From Pezicula radicicola (lineage: Eukaryota > Ascomycota > Leotiomycetes > Helotiales > Dermateaceae): a DNA stretch of 64,000 bases. A program made the translations under genes and the position numbers. Each line of letters begins with the position of its first letter. The stretch's first letter is position 1. Of this stretch, positions 36,074 through 47,910 are shown piece after piece. The notes under the pieces are model-generated. The model worked only from the letters and a program-made list of their open reading frames with translations. It was not told the DNA's origin and ran no database searches. The stretch is from NCBI GenBank assembly GCA_003008705.1, contig PDUO01000014.1, positions 842,696 to 906,695 of the forward strand, read 5' to 3'.

Positions 36074-37274
36074 TGATCGGTGTGATGACCTGGGGTGTAT
36101 TTTATATAGTAGATAGGTGGGTTCTGAATATAATTAGGAAAAGTAAGATAAGGAGGCAAAGCGTGAGAACCCTACTAGATTTAGAAAGAAATGAAATATA
36201 TATAGTTTTATAAGGCAATGCCAGCTCTTCTATGCTTCATAAAGCCTTGATTAATTGAATAAAGGCGTAAATATTGTAATATCTTATAATTTTTAATAGA
36301 TGTTCTCGGTAATACGCCAAACAAGTTTTATATAATAACATCTTCACAGCGCAGAGCATTGAAAGACTATAAGGAGAGAATCATGAGCAAAAGAGGATGA
36401 AATGAAAAGAAGAGGGACGTGACTGCCTTTGTTGATGACCTTGAAAAGTGAAAGTACTATTTATAAAAGGGACCCATTTCGAACCCCGAATCAGCCGTAC
36501 ACCTGCAGCACGTTGGTTTGTAAGACTACACCTTAAATCAATCGCCTCCAGTGTATTTTGTTTTAGGTTACTCTACGGTTAAGTAGGTGCCTTATTTATA
36601 TTTTACACCAAAGTACTCTCAACTGTAGTACTACAATTTGGAGTACTCAGGCCTATAGCACGCAGATCTAACCTATTCAAAATCAGAGGACGTCAAAATT
36701 TCATGCTAGGACTTAGAGCACTGCGCTCCACCAGCTTTTTACGATTTAAATTTTGGTGTCATGTGATTAATAGCGCAAGTGCCCAGCTTCTTGTTGAGAG
36801 TGAAGTCTCCCAATACAACGGGTGAATGGCACCACTAGTACAAGGAACCCTTCTACGCCTCTAGCATAACTCTTCAGGAGGGGAGGGTGGGGGCTTATAG
36901 GATAAACTAGTAAAATCAATTCTTGGTGACCATAACTTGACTGAGCAATCTGAGCAGAGGGAGGCGAGGGTGAGTAGCGCCTGAGCAGAGCGGCGACGCG
37001 GACTAACCGCGTCGGAAGCGACGCAGGTTAAGATTCGGCGCAGATTAAATTTACCGTAATTTATTTACCGAGCAGGCACACTACGGAGGGGGAACCTTTA
37101 CTCTGTAGACAACCAATCTCCCAACCTCCAAATACTGTAATGAATGTTTGCTTGCGAGAATCGCATAGGTCACCATTATTACAGTAGTTGCTGGAATAAT
37201 TTTGCGCATGTAAGGTTATCTTGCAGCGTGATACATACATACATACATACATACCATATCGGAGTTGTTCGACC
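36074..37274. other. Intergenic stretch before the Zn2Cys6 regulator
   Basis: AT-rich to 36700, then more balanced. It holds the promoter of the regulator and ends in an ATAC microsatellite. No gene is seen. Confidence 0.45.
37231..37254. repeat. (ATAC)6 microsatellite in the leader of the regulator
   Basis: Six uninterrupted ATAC units end 20 bp before the ATG of the Zn2Cys6 gene, presumably in its 5' untranslated leader. Confidence 0.9.
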
Positions 37275-40265
37275 ATGGACCCCCCCGGTGCTCAAGGATC
37301 AGACACAGGCAATAATGACCAGAGACCGAGACCTTCCACGTCCGCTGGAGAGGAAGAGGATACTATTCCTGCATGTCAGTCATGCCGGAAACGGAAATTG
37401 AAGTGTTCAAGGGAGCAGCCATCATGTTCTCAGTGCCTCAGACTTGGTGAGTAGCTGGGCACTCCTCCATCCCATCTTCCCTTGACTACTAACGTGACTA
37501 AAAAGCGATTGCATGCCTATATGATCATAAGAAACAGCGACCGGGATTAAGGAGTGGCGCGGTTGAGAATTTGAGTAGACGCCTAGGTATGTGGTTCTTG
37601 TCTACATGATTCGATAAAAGAATTTTGATTGCTGAGTTGAGCAGAGGTTTTGGAAAAGATACTACTCGATAGCCAGGGAAATCAGAAAGCTCCTCTTACT
37701 CCCCTGGATACCCAGGGTTGCCTTTACCATGCATCCTTGCTGCTTGCGAATGAACTGAAAACCAAAGGTAGCGTCGCGCCTAGCGAGAATCGTGATGATG
37801 ATGATGATGATGATGTTGTTGTTGTTGAGCACCATAACACTACTACTAGATCATCCAAGTTGAACTGCCAGAGATCTATTTCAACAAGCAATGGAGACTT
37901 TGAGGTTCGGGCCTCGTCCCGGGCAAATCTATCAAGAAAAAGAAAACACGAAGATGAATACGGTTGGGCAACATTGGACGAGTTTGAGTCTCTCCCTCCT
38001 TTGCCATCACCACGTATTCTTGATGCCATTGTTGACGCATACTTCGTGGTACTCCAGCCATGGATCCCCTTTTTACACAAACCAACATTCAAAGCTCAAC
38101 TTCAGGACCCTCAAGAACGGCCGAAGCTTACAGTACTGCTACATGCACTGGTGTCTGCTACCCTTAAGCATGTGAAGTTTATAGACCTTGGGATGGACCA
38201 AAAAGAGGCGGAAAGACAAGTGCGAGTTTCAAGGAATGTGGTCAAATTGCATGCCATGGGCAACCTCTCAGTTGAGAATCTCCAAGCTTTGATCATTCTT
38301 GCGTTTGACTACGTAAATTTTCATATCTGTTCTTGCGACTGTTCACTAGCTAAGACTCGATCAGATGGGAGGTGGGCAGATCTCAAAAGCTTGGCCCATC
38401 ATTGGATCTCTTACAAGGACCGTTGAGTATCTTCGTCTGACAGTTGAACCTGATGAGGTGCAGCAACAGTCTCTCTTGCGTCCTCATACTCTGCTCGAGA
38501 AGCCAAAGCAATGGACTGAAATAGAAATGCGGCGAAGGGTATTCTGGAATGTATTTCTTCTTGATAGGTAATGTTTTCTTGGATATGTCATGTATACAGT
38601 TCTTGCTAACACTAGCGTTAGGTTCTGTTCCGTGACTTCTGGGTAAGCATCGATAAATACTCTATATACGGCCCCAGATTAACCATCGACACTCCAGGTG
38701 GAGCACCAGTCTCACATCCGACGATGTTCATCGCCGCCTTCCATGTGACGGAAAGATGTGGTCTAACGGTGAGCCAGCCGTAACACCATACTTCGGGATA
38801 TGGGGCAAGTCAGCCGCAAAAATCGGAAACTCCATCGCCTACATCCGATCTCTTTATCCTTCCCATAGCGAACAAGATCACAGGACGGACTCGAGTCCAG
38901 GCGGTAGAGGTGGTTCTGCTTCTGGTGATGTTGATGTCTCTAAGTTGGGAGCCTTTGCCTACCGCATTGAATCAACGGAATCGCTGAGCCAAGTCACGTC
39001 CTTCTTCTTACAGCAACATGTCGATTTCCGGAATAGACAGGAAGTTGGGGCTTGGCTTACTCGTTTCAAAGAACTCGATTTGAGGCTTGTTCAGTAAGTC
39101 TTATTGATCTGTCTCTCTGTCGTAAGATCAGATAGCTAATACGTATGACAAATGGCCAGCTGGAAGATGTTTCTCCCACAGAAGTGGAAAGACTCGAATG
39201 TCTCACGCGACGTTGCTTTGATCAAAATGGATCCTAACCTAACCCTCGCACACACCACACATAATACTTCGATGATTCTTCTACACCAGCACATCGCCTA
39301 TCCGCCTGTCGATTGGGCAGAGATTGTGAAACTACCAAGCTCCTGTAGTGCCGAAACCTGTCAGTTAGCTGCCGTGGAGACTGCATCTATTGCCGAGAAG
39401 TATCTTAGGTATACTGGTGGCATAGTGAACAGCCAGTTTGCATTTTGTGCATTTGTTGCTGCGAGGGTGTTTCTAGGTAAGCCACAGCTACCTAGCACTA
39501 GAATCATGAAAGGAGCTCATTTGGTTATTAGTGCATTGGCGGTTTTGCAATACCGACCTTTCGCCAGAATTCTTTAGTTTGATCGACAGCCTGCAAAAAA
39601 TGTCGGACAGATGGCGGGGATGTCAAAGACATGAAAATACAAATGAAGATTGTAATACGATGTGCATGGCAGGAAAATATGCCTTATACCTTCGAAAGCT
39701 CCACTCGAAATGCCAGAATGAACCTAATTACTGTATGAACATCCTGGGCTATTCTGATGCTACTGCGGACTATGATGATATTGGAGGGCTGCTTCCTACT
39801 TCATCGGCCCAACCTTACTTCGGGTCATTATTTTCACCCCATTCCCCTCTAAACAACAGTGGCGAAGAATCTTTGGAGATCAGGAATCAGAGCCTTGGAG
39901 AAGACCTCCGCTTCTACCCTCATGTCTTGTCACCTTCCAGAAACATAACTTCTAATCTGAATCAAGACCAAGGCTATCAGCCCTCATTCAACACCAATCA
40001 TCTAGATATAATCTCGAATACGTCACAATTACTCCCTCATTATGCATCACAAGGATTAGACACCAATGCAAAGGACAGGCAATCGAACGATATCATGAGA
40101 AGTGGCATTGTGAACATGAACGGGGGAAAGGAGATGATCGAGGACGAGCTGACAGCCATGTCACATAGTCTTCTCGGGCAACAGTTTCTGGAACTGGATC
40201 GAGTAATCACACTCGAAGGGACAGATTTCGATTTCGATATGAGAAACTGGGGAACTGTACCTTAA
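37275..40265 (+). CDS. Zn2Cys6 fungal transcription factor
   Basis: Nuclear regulator with an N-terminal binuclear zinc cluster and a fungal transcription-factor middle domain (PF04082 type). Eight exons: 37275-37446, 37506-37586, 37645-38312, 38365-38567, 38622-38642 (21 bp), 38698-39093, 39160-39476, 39532-40265; 863 residues. The cluster [20 protein letters not shown] has the exact C-x2-C-x6-C-x6-C-x2-C-x6-C spacing, with its last Cys (AIACLYD) on exon 2. The linker has an Asp-then-Val homopolymer ([11 protein letters not shown]) from GAT and GTT repeats and a basic KRKHE patch. The middle domain includes [31 protein letters not shown] [19 protein letters not shown] and [19 protein letters not shown]. 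The last exon is Asn/Ser-rich and acidic at the end (DFDFDMRNW), a possible activation region. It is followed tail-to-tail, 143 bp away, by the GH88 gene, so it is the likely regulator of the polyuronide genes. Confidence 0.9.
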
Positions 40266-40408
40266 AGAGAAACAAAAAACAAAAAAAACCACATGTTTGT
40301 TTACCCTGTCTATATAAGTTGGCAAATCTGTATCTAGACCAACCTCCCCTGATGACTACGTCCCATTTCTAATAATAATCTGTGATAAAAAAAAAAAGAT
40401 AAAAAATT

Positions 40409-41155
40409 CTAAACCAACCCCATGCGCAACAATTTATTCCCAAATTCCAAGAAATAATAATCTGCATACACCAAGCCATGGTCTGAATATCTCACTATCG
40501 CATCCTCATTATTGTTCGCAGTAGCATGCATCAAAATCCCATCCCAACTCTCACTACCCTCCACACTCACTTTCCCATGGTCTCCTACCGAAAACGCAGC
40601 CATATCAGAAGAGAGCGACGAGTCCAGAGTTTCCTTCGCGATTTTGACCGCAGCGGATAGGTAGGGCGAATTATTGTGTAGGATCTGATGCAGGAGCAAA
40701 AGTCCGTTGGCGGCTATCATTCCTGCTGAGGTGTCGCGGAGTGGAATGCCGCCGAGAGGCACAGGAGCATCCAAATCCCATGCCGGGACGTAAGGGTGCG
40801 CATGTGTGCAGGATGAGAGTCGAGCGAGGAGGTAGTTGGACAGATTGATGGCGGCGTCGAGGAAAGTGCCATCTTTCGTCCAGATGTAAGTCTGGGTGAA
40901 GCCGAGGATGGCCCAGGCTTGACCTCTGCTCCATGTTGAAGTATTGCTGTAGCCTTGGTGCGTGCCTTTGAATTTGATGGCGCCGGTTCTAGGGTCGATA
41001 TTGATGAGGTGGAAGGTGGAATAGTCTTCTCGGACGATAGATTGGAGGACAACTCGAGCGTGGGAAGTGGCCATGTCGATCATTTTCTGGTTGGAGGTGT
41101 GATGACCTGCGTAATACAACAGGTCAAGATCTAGATGGGAATTCATTAGGTTTTT

Positions 41156-41202
<47 letters not shown>

Positions 41203-42018
41203 AAATTTCGTAATTGTTAAAATGATGATGATGCTGAACTTACTGCACATGCTGTCAATAATAATCAAGAAATTCGTCTCCTTGTCAGTGATGCTCTCCC
41301 TCTTATTAATCCTCCTATCCCAACTCCTAATCGCACTCAACCTGTCATCGTACCGCGAAACCAAGCTCTCAGCAGCCGCAACTACAGATTGCAAACTTCT
41401 CGCGTTTCCTGTAAGTTCCCAGTCCATGCGCAACGCCGGCTGGATAATAAAGCCTAGGTCATGTGTATCGACCCTCATCGCCATGCCATGAAGCAGCTCT
41501 GACCAAGTTCTACAGAGCCGTAGCAGTTGAGCTTGAAATAAGTCTTTGGGCAGTTTTGGAGATAGCTGGCCTGGGTATTTCATGCATCGCTCTAATAAGG
41601 TGTACATGCTCCCGGGAAAGAAGCCACAGGTCCAGAAGTTGGCTGGTTTGGACACATACTTTCCAGAATATTCCCCAGTGGACGGAATGAATTCAGGATA
41701 GGTTGTTAGAGCTTTCTGTGGGACTTGATCAGCAAGGGGAGATAGAGAGGTGCAATAATGTGCGAGGGCGAAGCTTACGTCTTGTTCGAGGTGACTAACT
41801 GCAATCCTCCATATTTTCGCAGCAACATTTTCAGAGAATGCCTCAGAAAGTTCAAGGTCTAGTCTGGGACTTGAGTCCAGTAATGTGAGGTCGTGTTCTT
41901 TCACCACTAGAGGGCTGCTGCTGCTGCTGCTCGCTAAAGACACAGTCGTGATCGTTCCTGTTGCTGAATAAGAATGTCCGGAAGAAGAATCCATGTCAGT
42001 TTCTAATGCTGCTGCCAT
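40409..42018 (-). CDS. GH88 unsaturated glucuronyl hydrolase
   Basis: Glycoside hydrolase family 88: removes the 4,5-unsaturated uronic residue that polysaccharide lyases leave at oligosaccharide ends, by hydrating the double bond. Proposed exons 42018-41779, 41715-41244, 41130-40409 (477 residues). Seen: NFWTCGFFPGSMYTLLER; THDLGF and DSMCNLDLLYYA, which carry the two Asp residues equivalent to those essential in the Bacillus enzyme; GYSNTSTWSRGQAWAILGF; AWDLDAP and RDTSAGMIAANGLLLL; and ILMHATAN with YADYYFLE at the end. No signal peptide, so probably cytosolic. The 63-bp intron at 41778-41716 is a multiple of three and has no stop; if kept, 21 residues would be added before KALTTYPEF. The second intron (41243-41131) contains a (CT)21 run. 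Splicing there restores the family sequence exactly. The N terminus is Ser-rich. Confidence 0.9.
41159..41200. repeat. (CT)21 microsatellite within a GH88 intron
   Basis: Twenty-one uninterrupted TC units (GA on the coding strand) lie inside the second intron of the GH88 gene, between donor and branch site. Such a run is prone to length change. Confidence 0.95.
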
Positions 42019-42652
42019 TATTATTTAAGAGGATCTAATATTTTTTTATGGCACTAGCCGTGGCAGTAATGGCAGGATCAAGGAAAATAACAACCGATGT
42101 GCTGCAAGCTCTGTTTGTGAGGACGGGGCGGTGTTGTTGTAGAACTTCTATTCAACAAAACTACCAAACTAACAATACATTAACAGAGTCCATTTATTTA
42201 TTTATTTATTTATCTATTTATTGGCTTTCTTTAAGTCCCAGTTGGTCCAAATAATAATAATGAGGCACATACCCGGGTTTCCTTTAGTTTCTAGGGTTAG
42301 ACGGAGTTACTTGTCATTAATCCCGTTATTATTATTATTGTTCGGTCGCTCTTGTCCGAGCATTCCTCCGGTAATCCGGGACTACAGTCCTCGCAGTTGG
42401 TTGGTGTCACTACTACTACCGTATGGTATGTACAGTAGTACTACGTCTTTGCGCCTCCGTGGTATGGTAATTAATTATTATTATATTCTGGGGCGGATTA
42501 TTATTACTTTGTTCGAGCACCAAATAATAATACAGTGGTGGCATGCAAAAGGCTGCAGCCAATAATAATAAATAAATAATGATAATGATAATAATAATAA
42601 TCAGACGACGACACATATCTATCTATGTCTCTTTGGTCATGCGAGAACTGGC
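42019..42652. other. Intergenic stretch rich in simple repeats
   Basis: Holds a TTTA-type microsatellite (42192-42222) and AAT/GAT-type trinucleotide runs around 42460-42605. It must include the promoter of GH88 and the 3' end of the lyase gene. No gene. Confidence 0.6.
42192..42222. repeat. ATTT microsatellite
   Basis: About seven ATTT units with one interruption (ATCT), upstream of the GH88 start. Confidence 0.85.
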
Positions 42653-43961
42653 TTAGCTTCTAACAGCGTCGAGCTGCTCTACAGTTAGACGTAAAGCCCA
42701 TAGATCTTCTCCGTCTGAAACAAGAGGAGACAGCTTACTGATCGCCATTTTAGCCATCTCATTCCCAGCCTCCGCTGCTGCTCTCACAATGTCATTCGCA
42801 GCATAAGCTTCAAATTTCAGGTCGGAGAATGGCCATTTGCTCATGCCCGTGGCAGCTGGAATGAGATAGTCCACGGCGCCGTGGATACTCTGACCCTCAG
42901 GACCTCTGTAGTCCCATAGATTAACTCCAACTTTCCTACCCATGGCAGCTGCCCTTGCATATGCGATGAGATTGAATGTAGAGTAATGCCAACTGCGTGT
43001 TCGTACAAGCTCCTTCGGTTGCGAACCGTCCGGATCAAAGTTATCTTTGATCCGAGACTGTATCAACAATAATTCATCCCTGGCCTGCTCTTTATTATCG
43101 AGAAAGAGCGCAATAGCAGCTTTCATCATCAGATCAAATGTCCCATGGTTATTTTTCGCTGCACTTTCCTCCTTTCCAAACTCACTGTCTACCAGCCAGG
43201 CTAAAAACTCTGCATTCCATTGGCGAAATCCTTCCATCTCAGTCTTGTTCCAGCAAGGTGCTCCTGTTGTTGCCAGAATTGAAGCAGCATCTAATACATT
43301 GGTGTATCCCTGAGAGAAATCTATGATCCCAATGTATCGTCCTGTGTTGACTCCAGGAATGATTTGTGCGTGGTTCAGATGGGGATTCATCCTTGTCTTT
43401 GGCTCCAGAAACCACGTCCGGAGGATATTGGCGGCATGCTTTGCATACGTCTCATTCTCGGTGTAGTACCAGGCAAGGCTAAGAGTTATAGCGGCTTGGA
43501 ACATCTTTCCTAGGTCTGAACGGTCGGTAAACTTGTCGACTTCGGGATTTCGAACTCCGTCACGTTGGATGTAGGGAAGACCAGAAGGAGTCGAAGATGG
43601 CCACCAGTACGGCGCCTGGCTTGTATAGTCGTGATTATTGCCGCTGGGAGCAAGGTTTGTCTTATTTGTGACTGACCAAGGTCCTTGCTTAAGCCATCCG
43701 TCGGCTTCTGCAGTTAGGTGACTGAGAATTGTCTCCAATTGAGAATTACCCCGTTTGAGAAGCAACTTCGTTTCCAGTAACCTAGATCCATCTGAAACGA
43801 CAGTATCTGGTGCTGTATGGAGTCTTGTTGATGTAAAGTCACCAACTGCGGCAGAATTTGGGATTTTATTTCTGGAGAGAGGTCAATAAAATAAATAGTA
43901 CAGGTTAGAGACTTCATTCTACGCCTTTTTTTTTTTTTTTTGCTTACCTTTCTGTCTCCAT
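42653..43961 (-). CDS. Alginate-lyase-superfamily polysaccharide lyase (PF05426 type), intracellular
   Basis: Alpha/alpha-barrel lyase of the alginate lyase superfamily; relatives cleave polyuronates (alginate, glucuronan) by beta-elimination. My best guess is the PL38-like branch. Exons 43961-43948 (14 bp, METE plus part of Arg) and 43871-42653 give 410 residues; the intron has GTAAGC and CCAG ends and a 17-base poly-A tract on the coding strand. Seen: FTSTRLHTAPDTV; NNHDYTSQAPYWWPSSTPSG; LPYIQRDGVRNPEVDKFTDR; TRMNPHLNHAQIIPGVNTGR; the NNHGTFD box (family NNHGTWYD-like, Trp and Tyr changed); and RSWHYSTFNLIAYARAA. No signal peptide is visible with this start, so action is probably cytosolic on imported oligosaccharides, next to the GH88 enzyme. 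A hydrophobic ATG frame further upstream (about 44320) could be a signal exon in an alternative model, but no good splice path was found. Confidence 0.83.
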
Positions 43962-44916
43962 AATTGTCGCCAATAATAATCAGAACATCTATTGAGAGAA
44001 GAGGTCAATTAATATAACAATTCTCAGTCTATTCTGAGGTTAATATATCCGGACTTTCGGGTTCTACGGAGTATGAATAATAGGTGACCCCTTAGCTTCT
44101 TCATCTCGGTCGCTTAGGAGCCGCGGCCCTCTTCCTCTTGCGACGGGTCGCAGCTCGGCGATAGTACAGAATAATTCCGTGGTAGTAGAAAGTCGAGCCC
44201 GCGGATTGAACAATGTGAGTAATTGAAATAGAAGAAAGTGGCGGAAGATATGCTGTGCCGGAAGTTTGTTGACCACGCCGAGATATTAATGAAATATATT
44301 AAAAGGCTTACTTTCAACATTCTACTACGACTGCTCTTTAACAGCACTCTCTTAGAGAAGGTAGTCTATAGATAATCGTTGAGTGGGGTGTGTACTTTTG
44401 TACTTACCCCCGTGATCTGTATATTGCCTGTTTCTATAACACGCCGCTAAAGTGTCGTACGCTAAAGTGTCGTAGCACCTCGCTAAAGTGTCGTAGCACC
44501 AGGAAGCGTATATTCCTTGTAAAATACTTCTGTATGCGGGGTAACCAAATCGAAGATGAGGATTATGCCGTTATATGATCCAATTACTTTGCTCGGCCAA
44601 AATGCCAACTGGCTCTTTTAAAGAGTGATAAGCACAAATGCATGAATGAAATAGGGACGGTTATAGTGAACCATTAAATTCTTATCGAAACGAGTATTCT
44701 AACATAAGTACAGACCATTTCCAATGTCTTTTTGTAAATATAAATACTATAACACACATATCATTTGTATAAGGTGCTAAACAATATCAACATGTCATCT
44801 CAACATGCTCTCGTCTTCAGTTTACAGATATAGTGAGGATATAGTTCTAAGCAGTTGCATGCAACGCTATTCTGAGTGACGACTAACAGCATGCTATATA
44901 TCTATCCCCCAAACCA
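43962..44916. other. Intergenic stretch between the two lyase genes
   Basis: Contains a triplicated 15-bp motif (44445-44495). No gene is supported. Confidence 0.5.
44445..44495. repeat. Three copies of a 15-bp motif
   Basis: CGCTAAAGTGTCGTA occurs at 44445-44459, 44460-44474 and 44481-44495; the second and third are followed by GCACC. Confidence 0.9.
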
Positions 44917-47061
44917 TCACCCAATCTCCAATCTCAAAGCATCATACTGAACATAAACACTCGTTGGCAAAACGGCACTCTCATAATCCGTAGCATTAGC
45001 CGGTAAACTCAAGACAAACTCATTCTCCCCCTCCACCAAAAACCCCGTATCAAAAATAAACTTATGAGCAAGGTTATAACAAATAACCTCAGATCTAACC
45101 GCACAAGAACTACTTTGATAATACCTATTTCAATCGTTAACACTTCTCCAAACAACAGAAGAAAACAAGGAAGTGAAATTACTTACGGAATAATCCAAGG
45201 TTCCAATTCATGCCCATTTATTACAACCGTATAAGGTAAATTCGAATACGGTTGAGACGCATTGAAGACATCCGTATTCCCAGCCGCCGTCTTAGCCCCA
45301 GCAAGTTGAACCGTAAACGTAGCTTTTCCCTTCCCCTCCAACTTTCCAGATTCCAAATCAAATAAAACCGTCCAATTATTAACATTCTCATAATAAGGTT
45401 CCGTACGAATAGAATTAGCATAACCACCAAAAACACTCCAATGAACATAATTTAAATCCTCCAATACACTACTCTCACCAACCTTGAAAACAACTCCGTC
45501 TGGAAAATCAGTAGGAAAGTCGTAAACAGGCCAATAGATCCTATATTGTTCAGGATGATTTGGATGTGTGAGATCAGGTTCATATCCATGTTTATATTCT
45601 CCGGAACTTTTATCTGGTATACCGATTCTCCAGATTTCTGCACCGGCAGTCTCTTCTAGCCATGCTACAGAAATGGTAGTGATTTCTCCTGGTGTAATTA
45701 GGATATCGTCTTTCGTAAAGTCTCCGAATATTCCTTCGGCGTAGATGGTAAGTCGATAGATACCTGTTTTTACACGAGGGATCTCGACGTCTCCGGTTGA
45801 GGGGTCGATGGAAGCCCAGTATTGATATGCTGTTGTATCGAGAACGTTATCTTGGAAATCAACGCCGTTTTGTGCTAGGACTGCTATTGGATTGACTGCT
45901 CCTGCAGGTAGAGAGATTTGGGCTTTGAAGGTGCTGCGGTTTGAGGTGGGGACGTAGTTTGGAACGTATTGGGCGATGGAATCGTAGAAGTCGGCGTTCC
46001 ATTGTGGACTGTAGTATTGAAGAGCGTCATTTCTTAGTTCTGATAAGGATGTTGAGGGGGTGCCGCGGTTGAAATGGTAGTATTGAGGTCCGAAGGTTCG
46101 GTCGAATCCGTCGGTTATGTTTGGTGTTCCGTCGCCGTGGTGATTAGATACTATTTGGTTATTAGTAACTGGGTGAATATTGAATAGGTAGTATTGGAGA
46201 TCTTTGCGTACCTATGTAGTTATACACAATTCCGTCTACAGTCAAGTCCGAATGCAAAGGCCCTCCAAAGTAGGTATCTTTAGTATTCATCACCAGCCAC
46301 GCACCGAATGTAGAACCATCATCGCTTGTTGAGCCATCCGAATACATTCCATGTACGTCATGATCTCGCCACGTATCCGAGAAGGTGTACTTAGTAAAGT
46401 AATCTGCTTCTTGAATCACATATGGATCATCTGGCGTATTACCCAGATACCATGTTGCATCCTGAACTGTCACCTCATTGGCTGTGGCATTCTTTGAAGG
46501 TAACGGAGCGAATTGTCTCTCGTTAGTCGTCAAATTTGTCCACAGTGCAGAATTAGGGCGGAAGAGCGTCCGAAACTCTTGCAAGTTTCTTAGAAATGGC
46601 GTGGTGGTGTTGTAATAAGCGAGTCTGCTAAAAGTATGCAAGCCGGTCTCACCATCTCTGAGAAACCAATATTGCTCGAGTAGTTGCCCTGTTGGAGGAT
46701 ATACCTCACTCATAACAATGCCGCCATATGGAGTATTAGATGAATCAATTCCCTTGATAAGTTTGTATACTGGATCAATGGATCCTGGGGTATACACTCC
46801 TGATGGTATACAGTAACAATCGAGGTATGGACCAACGCCTGTTGTAGCACTAGTAGATGTACCGAGGAGATTTTGTCCATCTAAGCTTAGAACATCAATG
46901 GCACCTGTTGCCTTATTGACTGCTGCATAGAGTCTATCGTTCGAAATGACAAGTTTGAAAGCATTTTCTGTTGCATTAAGGGCCGAAACAGTGCTGATAA
47001 GTAAGGAGACGACAATAGACAGATGTTTGAGTAGAGAGGTCGGTAAAAATAGTGGTGCCAT
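44917..47061 (-). CDS. PL4 rhamnogalacturonan lyase, secreted
   Basis: Polysaccharide lyase family 4: cuts the rhamnose-galacturonate backbone of pectin rhamnogalacturonan I by beta-elimination. Exons 47061-46212, 46150-45187, 45124-44917 give 673 residues, the usual length for the family. A signal peptide is clear at the start (MAPLFLPTSLLKHLSIVVSL...VSA). The catalytic domain spans about residues 25-360 (NDRLYAAVNKATGAIDVLSLDGQNLLG; ARDHDVHGMYSDG-like DTWRDHDVHGMYSDGS; VYNYIVSNHHGDGTPNITDG rebuilt across the intron). It is followed by the Fn3-like domain (KAQISLPAGAVNPIAVLAQNG) and the C-terminal carbohydrate-binding-like domain (IYWPVYDFPTDFPDG; VHWSVFGGYANS; PYTVVINGHELEPWIIP; YVQYDALRLEIG). 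The middle exon has no Met codon, which hides it from simple searches. Multiple N-glycosylation sequons are present. Introns are 61-62 bp. Confidence 0.93.
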
Positions 47062-47910
47062 AATAAAAGGCGGGAAAAAAAAAATACAAAAGCTTTGTAA
47101 CTCCAGATGATTGGGAGCCAGCGATGGCTGGCACAACTGTATTTTAAAGTACCGGTACCTTTTTTTTCACTGAGAATCGATAAACTTGGCACCGTTGTTG
47201 GTGCCTCGCTACTCCGCGTTCTCAATTACCCCATACGAACTTCACCCCACGTTTGTGATGCCGACGAGCGGGGCGTCGGCCATATTTGACCCTTGTGATG
47301 CTCTGTTTGGAAATTCGCTAGAAAGAAAGACAAGGAAGGAAATTGCATAAAACTGCGGTGAGGTTTCTAGCGTTAAAACTATGCTTATTGAAAAAGCTGT
47401 TGTGTATAGTACCAAGACTCGCCAAATGAGCTCTCGGCTTATGTTCCAACCGATGACCGAATTATAGTTCTCAGGGGAACTTCAACATAAATTGTTCCAC
47501 GAACTATATGTGAGGCTATTAATTGTGCCTCTTCACTCGTTAAATTAAGTAATAGGGTTCCCACTCTTTAATTTAAATGTCTTGCTTTGCGAGATACATA
47601 ATTGTCTCGCTTTATCCGTCCTCAGCAAAGACGTTGCTAGCTGCTTCGATTTGTGGGACCTATTCTACGAAAGGGGGTTGTCAGAACTGAGGGTCACCCC
47701 CCAGCCTAGTGTGACTCAATATACGTATTTTCAGCACCCCAGTATTAGAAATGCGCACCTTGGGGACACTGAAGCGGGCGTAAGCGAGACTTTTTTGACC
47801 AGGGGGGTGACCCTCAGTTCTGACAACCCCCCTTTCGTACAATATATTTTACTGTGCTAAAAATCCCTAATATAAATGCAACCTATTTGTAACAGCCAAA
47901 GGATAATTTC
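47062..47910. other. Intergenic stretch with a MITE
   Basis: Contains the PL4 promoter and a 170-bp TA-flanked element (47668-47837). No gene. Confidence 0.55.
47668..47837. mobile_element. MITE with 35-bp inverted ends and TA duplication
   Basis: Ends at 47668-47702 and 47802-47837 are reverse complements apart from one base in a G run (start CGAAAGGGGGTTGTCAGAAC). TA lies on both sides (47666-47667 and 47838-47839), as for Tc1/mariner-mobilised MITEs. Its ends do not resemble those of the mariner copy at 6187. It sits between the PL4 and monooxygenase genes, just downstream of the latter. Confidence 0.85.
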
